From UBA7803 sp036381275 (lineage in GTDB: Bacteria; Pseudomonadota; Gammaproteobacteria; Pseudomonadales; Azotimanducaceae), in contig DASVDC010000026.1 in NCBI GenBank assembly GCA_036381275.1, forward strand, positions 1 through 31,002: a DNA stretch of 31,002 bases, in the 5' to 3' direction. This document shows positions 6,117-12,658 of the stretch, in pieces (the stretch's first letter is position 1; each line of letters starts with the position of its first letter). The notes under the pieces are model-generated. The model saw only the letters and a program-made list of their open reading frames with translations. It ran no database searches and was not told the origin of the DNA. The position numbers and the translations under genes are program-made.

Positions 6117-8050
6117 CGCGGGCTCTTCTGGTCCTCGGACGCGGGCTTGAGCGCGATGATCTCGGCGCTGCGGTACAGGCCGCCGAGCTGCGCGGCGAGG
6201 TCCGCGCCTTCGACCAGCCCCTCGATGAAGGCCTTGATCGCGTCGTAGTCGTAATCGGCGCACGCCCGCTCCAGCGTCGTCAGCGCGTTGCGCAGCTCCG
6301 GCCACGGCACGAACTGCTCTTCGGCGCGCAGGATCTTCTTGTGCTCCGTGCCCGAGACCGCTTCGCCGACGAGCAGCTCCTCGTGCAGCTTCTCGCCGGG
6401 CTTGAGCCCCGTGATCACGATCTCGATGTCGCCGTCGGGGTGCTGCTCGTCGCGGATCGTGTAACCCTTCAGGTGGATCATGCGCTGGGCGAGCTCGAGG
6501 ATCTTCACCGGCTTGCCCATGTCGAGCAGGAACACGTCGCCCCCGCGGGCCAGGCTCGCCGCCTGCAGCACCAGGCCCGCCGCTTCCGAGATCGTCATGA
6601 AGTAACGGGTGACTTCCGGGTGGGTCACGGTGACCGGCCCGCCCTGCTGAATCTGCTCGAGGAACAGCGGCACCACCGACCCCGACGAGCCGAGCACGTT
6701 GCCGAAGCGCACCACCGAGAACAGTGTCTGCCTGGTCTGTTCCTGCAGCGCCTGCAGGATCATCTCCGCGAGGCGCTTGCTCGCGCCCATGATGCTGGTC
6801 GTGCGCACTGCCTTGTCGGTGGAGATCAGGATGAAGTTCTTCACGCCCACGTCCATCGCCGCCTGGGCCGTGTACAGCGTGCCGAACGTGTTGTTGTTGA
6901 TCCCCTGGATGACGTTGTGCTCGACCAGCTCCACGTGCTTGTAGGCCGCGGCGTGGAACAGCGTCTCGACCCGGTAGGTCTCGAGCGTGCGCGACATCAG
7001 CGGGCGGTTCAGCACCGAGCCGAGCACCGCCACCACGGGCGCCTGCAGGCCCTCGTCGGCGCAGATGCGCTTCAGCTCACGCTGAATCTGGAACAGGCTG
7101 AACTCCGAGACGTCGAGCGCCACCAGGAGCCGCGGCCGCTGCCGGATGATCTGCCGGCAGAGCTCCGAGCCGATCGAGCCGCCGGCGCCGGTCACCATCA
7201 CGCAGCGCCCGCGCACCGACCCTTGCAACAAGTGCGGCAACGGATCGATCTCCACGCGGCCGAGCAGGTCCTCGAGCTCGACGTCGCGTATGTTGGCGAT
7301 CGACTGCCGGCCCGAATCGAGCTCCACCACGTCCGGGATCAGACGCACGCGCACGCGGTAGGGCTCGAGGAACTCGATGATGCGGCGCCGGTCCTGGGCC
7401 TCGGTCGAGTTCACCGCGACGAACACCTGCGAAGCGTCGGTATCGTTCAGCAGCCGCTCGAGCTGGGACGGCGCGTAGACGTACAGCCCATCGATGATGC
7501 GCTTCTGCAGCGCCTTGTTGTCGTCGATGAACGCGACCGGGATGTAGTCGCCCTGCTGCTGGAGCACGCGCGCGAGCTCGACGCCCTTGCTGCCGGCCCC
7601 GTAGATGATCACCGACACCGCGGAGCTCAGCTTCTCGTTCAGGCGCTGGAAGTAGACGCGCACCAGGAAGCGCGAGCCGCTCACGTAGAGCAGCGTCAGG
7701 AGCCAGAAGATCACCGGTACCGAGCGCGGGAAGCCGCGCAGCGGCACCATGTAGGCCACCGCGGCGACGACGATCGCGGTGATGGTCGCGCCCTTCAGCA
7801 CCGCCATCATCGCGTGGTTGCCCATGTGACGGACGACGTGGCGGTACAGGCCCAGCGCGGCGAACAGGGGAACGCACACCAGGCTCGATACGACGAACGC
7901 CGGCCAGAAAGAGGCGACGTCGGGATTCAGCTCCCCGAGCCGCAGCGCGATCGCGCTCCAGAGCGCGAACGGCAGCGCGATCGCGTCGGCAAGCACCGCA
8001 ACCGCCTGCTTGCGACGGCGCGGCAGTTGTTCGATGAATTCAGTGAGCAT
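6113..8050 (-). CDS. wbpM: Membrane-bound UDP-sugar 4,6-dehydratase (WbpM/CapD family)
   Basis: A 645-residue protein of the long FlaA1/WbpM type, which converts UDP-GlcNAc to UDP-4-keto-6-deoxy-GlcNAc for O-antigen synthesis. About four membrane segments lie in residues 14-128. A first nucleotide-binding fold has GAGSKG (151-156). The catalytic SDR domain has GAGGSIG (288-294) and the SMK-type active site, with ISTDK at 409-413 and MGASK at 421-425 (Met in place of the usual Tyr). The length is near that of WbpM. The ATG at 8050 (MLTEFIEQLP) is preferred over the frame start at 8104, which would overlap the wbpL-like gene by more. The upstream gene ends at 8040, an 11-nt overlap. It acts at the inner membrane and probably supplies the precursor for the epimerase/reductase and transferase encoded just upstream. 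Confidence 0.93.
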   Translation of the reverse strand: MLTEFIEQLPRRRKQAVAVLADAIALPFALWSAIALRLGELNPDVASFWPAFVVSSLVCVPLFAALGLYRHVVRHMGNHAMMAVLKGATITAIVVAAVAYMVPLRGFPRSVPVIFWLLTLLYVSGSRFLVRVYFQRLNEKLSSAVSVIIYGAGSKGVELARVLQQQGDYIPVAFIDDNKALQKRIIDGLYVYAPSQLERLLNDTDASQVFVAVNSTEAQDRRRIIEFLEPYRVRVRLIPDVVELDSGRQSIANIRDVELEDLLGRVEIDPLPHLLQGSVRGRCVMVTGAGGSIGSELCRQIIRQRPRLLVALDVSEFSLFQIQRELKRICADEGLQAPVVAVLGSVLNRPLMSRTLETYRVETLFHAAAYKHVELVEHNVIQGINNNTFGTLYTAQAAMDVGVKNFILISTDKAVRTTSIMGASKRLAEMILQALQEQTRQTLFSVVRFGNVLGSSGSVVPLFLEQIQQGGPVTVTHPEVTRYFMTISEAAGLVLQAASLARGGDVFLLDMGKPVKILELAQRMIHLKGYTIRDEQHPDGDIEIVITGLKPGEKLHEELLVGEAVSGTEHKKILRAEEQFVPWPELRNALTTLERACADYDYDAIKAFIEGLVEGADLAAQLGGLYRSAEIIALKPASEDQKSPR

Positions 8051-9068
8051 GCGCGTCACGCGGCGCGGGCTCCGGTCGACCCGCACCCAGACAGGCCGCT
8101 GCAATCGCCATGGGCATTACGGCCGGCAATACCCAGAGCAGATCCCAAGCCAGTATCCCCGTCTCCGATCTCGCGCACATCCAGGACAACGGCAGAAGCC
8201 AGAACGCGCCATACACCAGATAGCAGACCGTCGTCCACAAGTGCCCCCGTTTCGCCGCGATCTTTTGGTAGAGATGCGTTCTGTGCGGCTGCGTGAATGC
8301 CTGACGCGTCGACGCCCTAACTATAAGCGTATAGCTGGCGTCAAACCAGAACCCGGAGAGCAGAATGAGCGACACCGGTAAACTCAGAAGATCCTGTCGC
8401 CATAACAAGACAGTCAGCACGCCGGTGAGGAGCCCGAGGAAGTAGCTGCCCACGTCACCCATGAACAGCCGCGCCGGCGGCCAGTTGAGCGCGAGGAACC
8501 CGAGGCTCGCGCCCGCCGCCAGCCAGAGCAGATCGCCGACCCAGGTCGTCAGGCCGCCGCCGATCACCTGTGCGCCGATCGCGTAGAGGAGCGCCTGCGC
8601 CGCCGCCAGCCCGTCGATGCCGTCCATGAAGTTGTACAGGTTGATCTGCCAGGCAAGCGCCAGCGCCACCAGCGCAGCGAGCCACCAGACGGCCGCCGAG
8701 GCCTGCTGCGCCGGTTGGAGCACAACCCATGCCATACCCCCGGCCACCACGAGCTGCACCACCAGGCGCAGAAATTTCGGCAGCTCCCAGCGGTCGTCCA
8801 ACAATCCGATCAGCGCGAGCGACGCACCCCCCGCCGCGATCGCGCCCGCGGTGCCGGAACCCAGGGCCGCCAGCCAGACGAGATACCCCGTGATCGGCAG
8901 CACGAACGCGAGCCCGCCGCTGGTCGGCGTCGGGCGGGCGTGGAAGCTGCGCGCGTTCGGTTGCGCGTAGATCCTGAGCCGCTCCGGCGCGGCGATCATC
9001 GCCGCCGCGATGCCGAACGCCGCGGCGAAGCCGCCGCCGAGCAGGATCAGCGGGAGCTCCGGAACCAT
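8040..9068 (-). CDS. wbpL: Undecaprenyl-phosphate sugar-1-P transferase (WbpL/WecA type)
   Basis: A 342-residue polytopic membrane protein of the MraY/WecA glycosyltransferase family 4. Family motifs are clear: LLDDRWELPK, NLYNFMDGIDGLAAAQ, LFMGDVGSYFLG and HRTHLYQK. Such enzymes load the first sugar-1-phosphate onto undecaprenyl phosphate; WbpL uses UDP-D-FucNAc or UDP-D-QuiNAc and also GlcNAc. The ATG at 9068 (MVPELPLILL) overlaps the preceding epimerase gene by 22 nt, which fits coupling. The 3' third of the gene (about 8101-8460) is only about 59% GC and uses codons such as CTT, ATA, GTT and AGG that are rare in the neighbours, while the flanking lines are 75-77%. The motifs span both parts, so the gene is intact but looks mosaic. 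Confidence 0.92.
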   Translation of the reverse strand: MVPELPLILLGGGFAAAFGIAAAMIAAPERLRIYAQPNARSFHARPTPTSGGLAFVLPITGYLVWLAALGSGTAGAIAAGGASLALIGLLDDRWELPKFLRLVVQLVVAGGMAWVVLQPAQQASAAVWWLAALVALALAWQINLYNFMDGIDGLAAAQALLYAIGAQVIGGGLTTWVGDLLWLAAGASLGFLALNWPPARLFMGDVGSYFLGLLTGVLTVLLWRQDLLSLPVSLILLSGFWFDASYTLIVRASTRQAFTQPHRTHLYQKIAAKRGHLWTTVCYLVYGAFWLLPLSWMCARSETGILAWDLLWVLPAVMPMAIAAACLGAGRPEPAPRDAHAH

Positions 9069-9967
9069 TCCGCCATTTCCCGGAGGGCTTCCGCGACCGT
9101 GACCGGAGGCGACCAGCCGAGCCGCTGCCGGGTCGCTTCGATGTCGACCTGCAGCGGCTCGAACAGGCGCTGGGCGATCCGTCCCTGCCCGGCCAGCACC
9201 AGCGCCCGGCGGATCCACGCGGGCGGAACGTCGACCTGCCGCGACGGCCGCCCGAACGCCCGCCGCAGCTCGCCGATCAGCCCCGAGACGGTCAGATCCT
9301 CCCCGTCGGCCACGTGGAAGATGCCGGAACCGCCCTGCCCCAGCCGCACCAGCAGGTCGTTCAAGTTGCCCACCGCCACCAGGCTGCGCGGCGCGCGGGC
9401 CGCGCCGAACGGCAGCGGCCACGGGCTGTCCGCGAGACGCAGCAGCGGAGCAAAACTGCTCCGCGTCCCCGGGCCGTAGACCAGGGGCGGACGCACCACC
9501 GCGAGGGCCGTGGTCCGCAGCGGCTCATCCAGCAGCCGCTGCTCGGCCTCGACCTTGCTCGCCGCGTACGGATCGCCGGGCCGGTAGGGATCCTCGGGGC
9601 TGAACGGCCGCTCGGACCGATCTCCCAGCACCTTGATGCTGGACAGCCAGACGAACTGCGCCACGCCCGCCCGGTCCGCCGCGCGCAGCCACACCCGCGG
9701 CGCGGTGACGTTGACCCGCTGCAGCCCGTCCGGATCCCTCGCTGCCAGCACCTCATGGGCGATGCCGGCCAGAAAGTGCACCACGTCGACGCCTTCGAGT
9801 ACCCGGGCGAGGCGCGACTCGTCGAAGTCCAGCAGGTCCACGCCCGCCTCCGTCGCGACGTCCGGCTGCGACGATACCCGGCGCACGCGCTGCCCCATGC
9901 GTTCGAGGTGCCGAGTGAGATGCCGGCCGATGAACCCCCCGGCACCGGTGACGAGCGCCGTGGTCAT
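9047..9967 (-). CDS. NAD-dependent sugar epimerase/reductase (WbpV/WbpK-like)
   Basis: A 306-residue extended SDR. The nucleotide-binding motif GAGGFIG is near the N-terminus, followed by HFLAGIAHE, the active-site Ser stretch FVWLSSIKVLG, YAASK (catalytic Tyr and Lys), and VRPPLVYGPG. In pseudomonads the equivalent enzyme reduces or epimerises UDP-4-keto-6-deoxy-GlcNAc, giving UDP-D-QuiNAc or UDP-D-FucNAc. The product cannot be told from sequence alone. It is the first gene of the wbpV/K-wbpL-wbpM run and overlaps the next gene by 22 nt. Its ATG at 9967 is preceded by a repeat-rich spacer, so its own promoter should lie between 9968 and 10180. Confidence 0.85.
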   Translation of the reverse strand: MTTALVTGAGGFIGRHLTRHLERMGQRVRRVSSQPDVATEAGVDLLDFDESRLARVLEGVDVVHFLAGIAHEVLAARDPDGLQRVNVTAPRVWLRAADRAGVAQFVWLSSIKVLGDRSERPFSPEDPYRPGDPYAASKVEAEQRLLDEPLRTTALAVVRPPLVYGPGTRSSFAPLLRLADSPWPLPFGAARAPRSLVAVGNLNDLLVRLGQGGSGIFHVADGEDLTVSGLIGELRRAFGRPSRQVDVPPAWIRRALVLAGQGRIAQRLFEPLQVDIEATRQRLGWSPPVTVAEALREMAEWFRSSR

Positions 9968-10082
9968 CGTGCAGAGCAGCCGAGCCGGTGGTCTGGAAAG
10001 GGTCGGATCAGAGCCGAGTCCGTCCTGGTCGCGAACGGGACGGCATTCTACGCGCAGTCGGCCGCAGCGGCATCGTGCTCTG

Positions 10083-10170
10083 GTGGGAGCGGCCGCACAA
10101 TGTGGGGAGCGGCCGCGTTTTGTGGGAGCGGCCTCCGGCCGCGAATCGCACTCTGGAGACCGCCCCTACA
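10083..10170 (+). repeat. REP cluster: two truncated copies plus a hybrid REPIN
   Basis: Two shortened units, GTGGGAGCGGCCGC (10083) and GTGGGGAGCGGCCGC (10102), have lost the TCCGGCC half of the hairpin. They are followed by a full type A unit (10121-10146) and, inverted, a truncated type B-like arm (CTGGAGACCGCCCCTACA to 10170). The pair is thus a hybrid of two stem types. It fills most of the 213-nt gap between the ComEA-like gene and the wbp genes. Confidence 0.88.
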
Positions 10171-10180
10171 GCAGCATCCC

Positions 10181-10459
10181 TCAGTCTTCGAGCACGATCC
10201 GGTCGGCGTTCATCTCCACGGTACGTTCCGCGATCCCCTTCACGTTCGCGAGCTCGTAGATGTCGACGAACTCGCCGTGTTCCTCCCGGTACTGCACGAT
10301 CGCCTCCGCGCGGGACTGGCCGACACCCTTCAGCACCCGCGCCAGCGTCGTGGCGTCTGCCGTGTTGATGTTCACCTTTTCGATCTCGTCGACCGCGAGC
10401 GCGGTGCTGGAAAGCACGAGCAGCGCGGCCGCCAGGGCCGTACGCCAGATTCCGATCAT
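10181..10459 (-). CDS. Small secreted ComEA-like helix-hairpin-helix protein
   Basis: A 92-residue exported protein. The signal peptide ends near TALA, and the mature part is a ComEA-type double helix-hairpin-helix: VNINTADATTLARVLKGVGQ, then AEAIVQYREEHGEF and VDIYELANVKGI. Such proteins bind DNA non-specifically in the periplasm, and short versions occur in many gammaproteobacteria, where they may assist DNA uptake or do something else. The ATG at 10459 has a good ribosome binding site (AAGAGGT). From memory, a similar gene lies next to wbpM in pseudomonads, which supports conserved context. No other competence gene is in the window. Confidence 0.88.
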   Translation of the reverse strand: MIGIWRTALAAALLVLSSTALAVDEIEKVNINTADATTLARVLKGVGQSRAEAIVQYREEHGEFVDIYELANVKGIAERTVEMNADRIVLED

Positions 10460-10574
10460 GGTGACCTCTTCGAGCTGTTGGAAAGGGCGCTCAGGCTAAC
10501 GGCGCGCCGGCCGCGGCGGAGGCAGAGATCGACCGTTGGCGCCGGACGCCGATGCCGCCGCCCGGCGCAGGAGA

Positions 10575-11753
10575 TCAGCCCGCCGCCCGGCGCGTCTGCT
10601 CGAGGCGCACGATCGGCTTGCAGGCGCCCCACTCGTGGCAGCTCGGGCATTGCCACATCAGCGCCTGGCTCGGGAAGCCGCAGTTGCGGCAGCGGTACAC
10701 GGGCTGGCGGCTCAGCAGCGACTCCGAGAAGCGCCGCACCAGCGCGAGCTGCTCCGCCTCGAGGGAGCGGCCGTCCCGGTCGAGGTAGTCGAGCAGCGCG
10801 ACGAAGCCGCCGAGGGTCGGGTTGCGCAGGAGCTGCTCCATCAGGAACTCCGACGCGGTGGCGGCGTCGGCGGTGTGCTCGAGGTGCAGCGCCAGCTCCT
10901 GCACCGCGGGCAGGTACGGGCCGAGACGCAGGCAGCGGTGCAGGAAGTCGCGGTAGCCGGCGTCGTCGCCCATCCGTCGGCAGGCTTCGGCGTACAGGTC
11001 CACCGCGAGCGGCACGCAGTCGGGATCCTGAGCCAGCGCCCGCTCCACCAGGCGCCGCGCCTCGCGCCAGCGCTCCGCCGCGAGCTCGACGCGCGCACCG
11101 GTCAGGCTGACCCGCACGCAGCGCGAATCGAACTGCGTCGCGCGGACCAGTTCCTGGCGCGCCTGCCGGAGCTCGCCGCGCGCGAGCGCCGCCTCCGCGA
11201 GCTCGCACTGGTAATGGGCGAGCGGCCCGCGCACGCTCTTGTCGTAGCGGGCGATCTCCCGACCCACCTCCACCGCCTGGCGCCATTCCCGCTCGCGCTG
11301 GTAGATCTCGAGCAGCGCCCGCTCCGCGGAGCGGCGCTCCGGTCCGCTACCGCGCGACAGCTCGAGCAGCAGGTTCTCGGCCCGGTCGAGCAGTCCCGCG
11401 GCCATGTAGTCGCGGGCGAGCTCGAGCTCGGTGCGCGCCCGTTCCGCCGCGGTCAGCCCCGGCCGCGCCAGCAGGCTCTGATGGATGCGGATCGCCTTGT
11501 CCACTTCGCCGCGGCGGCGCACCAGCGCGCCGAGCGCCTGCCGCGTCTCGACGCTGTCGTTCTGCGAGACCACCGCCTCGACCAGCGCGTCGACGTCCAC
11601 ACTGTGCCGTTCGGAGAGAAGCTGGTCGATGCTGCCGAGGTACGCGGCCGCGCCGCGTCCCCCGCGGCTGCGGCGCCAGTCGCGCCGGCCGAGCAGGAAG
11701 CCGATGCCGAGCGCGGCCACCAGCAGGAGGTACAGAAGCAGATTGTCTGGCAT
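10575..11753 (-). CDS. lapB: LapB (YciM), TPR regulator of lipopolysaccharide synthesis
   Basis: A 392-residue inner-membrane anchored protein. One transmembrane segment (residues 5-21, LLLYLLLVAALGIGFLLG) is followed by TPR repeats through most of the length and a C-terminal rubredoxin-like metal site with Cys355, Cys358, Cys369 and Cys372 (CRNCG and CPSCHEWG). In E. coli LapB directs FtsH to degrade LpxC and so controls LPS amount. Length and domain order match the family. It follows lapA by 43 nt; in E. coli pyrF comes next, here a ComEA-like gene. The ATG at 11753 puts the membrane segment directly at the start, as in known LapB. Confidence 0.95.
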   Translation of the reverse strand: MPDNLLLYLLLVAALGIGFLLGRRDWRRSRGGRGAAAYLGSIDQLLSERHSVDVDALVEAVVSQNDSVETRQALGALVRRRGEVDKAIRIHQSLLARPGLTAAERARTELELARDYMAAGLLDRAENLLLELSRGSGPERRSAERALLEIYQREREWRQAVEVGREIARYDKSVRGPLAHYQCELAEAALARGELRQARQELVRATQFDSRCVRVSLTGARVELAAERWREARRLVERALAQDPDCVPLAVDLYAEACRRMGDDAGYRDFLHRCLRLGPYLPAVQELALHLEHTADAATASEFLMEQLLRNPTLGGFVALLDYLDRDGRSLEAEQLALVRRFSESLLSRQPVYRCRNCGFPSQALMWQCPSCHEWGACKPIVRLEQTRRAAG

Positions 11754-11796
11754 GGTCTACGGCCGCTATCCCCGGACGCGCCGGCGGGACACCGCA

Positions 11797-12090
11797 TCAA
11801 TCCTGAAGCGTCAGGTTACGCAGCCGTTCGAGCTCGCGCCGCGACGCGTCCAGCTCCTTGTTGAGCGCACGCTGGCGCAGCCGCATTCGCAGGGAAGCGA
11901 GGCCGAAGCCGAGCGCGGCCACGATGACTCCGAGCAGGAACGCCAGCAGCAACCACCAGAACACGCTCACCTCGGGCGTCTGCCACTCGAGAAAGCGCAG
12001 CGCCACCTGAGTCTGGTTGACCGCCAGCAGCGCGAAACAGAACAGCACGACCGCGAGCGCCACCCAGAACAGCCGGGCCAGCGTCTTCAT
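11797..12090 (-). CDS. lapA: LapA family inner-membrane protein
   Basis: A 97-residue protein with two transmembrane segments (about 7-25 and 42-67) separated by the conserved stretch NQTQVALRFLEWQTPEVSVF, then a charged coiled-coil-like tail (RMRLRQRALNKELDASRREL). This is the LapA (YciS) fold, the usual partner of LapB in LPS assembly control. The ATG at 12090 has a ribosome binding site (GGAGAGGG). It lies 15 nt after ihfB and 43 nt before lapB, the order seen in E. coli. Confidence 0.93.
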   Translation of the reverse strand: MKTLARLFWVALAVVLFCFALLAVNQTQVALRFLEWQTPEVSVFWWLLLAFLLGVIVAALGFGLASLRMRLRQRALNKELDASRRELERLRNLTLQD

Positions 12091-12105
12091 CGGCCCTCTC
12101 CGGAA

Positions 12106-12456
12106 TCAGTCCTCCGACGCCGCGGCACGCTCCCGTGGCGGCTCCTGCTCGCCTTTCTGCTCCTGTTCCCGCTGCAGACCGGCATTGACACGATCGCGCA
12201 GTTCCTTGCCCGGTTTGAAGTGTGGCACGTACTTGCCCGGCAGACCCACCGACTCGCCGGTCTTCGGATTGCGCCCGATACGCGGCGCGCGGTAATGCAG
12301 CGAAAAACTGCCGAACCCTCGAATCTCGATGCGCTCACCCGAGGCCAGGGTCTCCGCCATCTGCTCGATGATGGTCTTGACCGCCAGCTCGACGTCTTTC
12401 AGCGACAGTTGCGTCTGCTTGGCGGCGATGAGTTCGATGAGCTCCGATTTTGTCAT
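12106..12456 (-). CDS. ihfB: Integration host factor subunit beta, long form
   Basis: A 116-residue HU/IHF protein. MTKSELIELIAAKQTQLSLK and the DNA-bending signature IEIRGFGSFSLHYRAPRIGRNPKTGE are diagnostic for IhfB. The core ends near FKPGKELRDRVN, and about 20 extra charged residues follow (QKGEQEPPRERAAASED), longer than the 94-residue E. coli protein. The heterodimer with IhfA bends DNA for recombination, replication and sigma-54 activation. The start is ATG 12456; the frame continues to 12594, but that part translates the REP cluster. The position after rpsA and before lapA is conserved. Confidence 0.95.
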   Translation of the reverse strand: MTKSELIELIAAKQTQLSLKDVELAVKTIIEQMAETLASGERIEIRGFGSFSLHYRAPRIGRNPKTGESVGLPGKYVPHFKPGKELRDRVNAGLQREQEQKGEQEPPRERAAASED

Positions 12457-12482
12457 TGTTGTCGTCTCACCACCTCGTGGTG
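12457..12482 (-). promoter_or_regulatory. Hairpin covering the ihfB ribosome binding region
   Basis: On the minus strand CACCAC-GAG-GTGGTG (12482-12468) is a perfect 6-bp stem with a 3-nt loop. The loop and 3' arm contain the only purine-rich GAGGTGG before the ihfB start, about 11-16 nt upstream of the ATG. Pairing would limit access to it. By eye only; the spacing is long for a ribosome binding site. Confidence 0.25.
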
Positions 12483-12488
12483 GAGTTA

Positions 12489-12573
12489 GTGGGACCGGAC
12501 CCTGGCCGCTGTCCCCCGACAGCGGGCCGCTCCCACAGATTTCAGAGTCCGCGGCCTTCAGGCCGCTCCCACA
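12489..12573. repeat. REP cluster: variant REPIN plus single type C REP
   Basis: GTGGGACCGG (12489) and CCGCTCCCAC (to 12536) form the outer stem of a pair whose inside is replaced by a different hairpin, GGCCGCTGTCCCCCGACAGC. Next to it a single inverted unit (12546-12573) carries GCGGCCTTCAGGCCGC, where the loop has changed but the stem is kept. The cluster lies between rpsA and ihfB. Confidence 0.8.
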
Positions 12574-12613
12574 GCAGTCGACCCGCGCCAGCACCAGGCC
12601 GAACGTGCCCGCT

Positions 12614-12631
12614 GCGGGGGCAGACCCCCGC
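12614..12631 (-). terminator. GC stem-loop after rpsA, no T-tract
   Basis: GCGGGGG-caga-CCCCCGC is a perfect 7-bp stem with a 4-nt loop, 28 nt past the rpsA stop on the minus strand. No run of T follows, so it may be an RNA-processing or partial termination signal rather than a full terminator before ihfB. Confidence 0.3.
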
Positions 12632-12658
12632 GGTGAACACTCCTTCCGTGGATGGGCA

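Noticed and set aside
6341..8296. 651-residue plus-strand frame opposite wbpM
   Set aside because: Antisense shadow rich in His, Arg and Ala; the minus strand holds a clear wbpM with all motifs.
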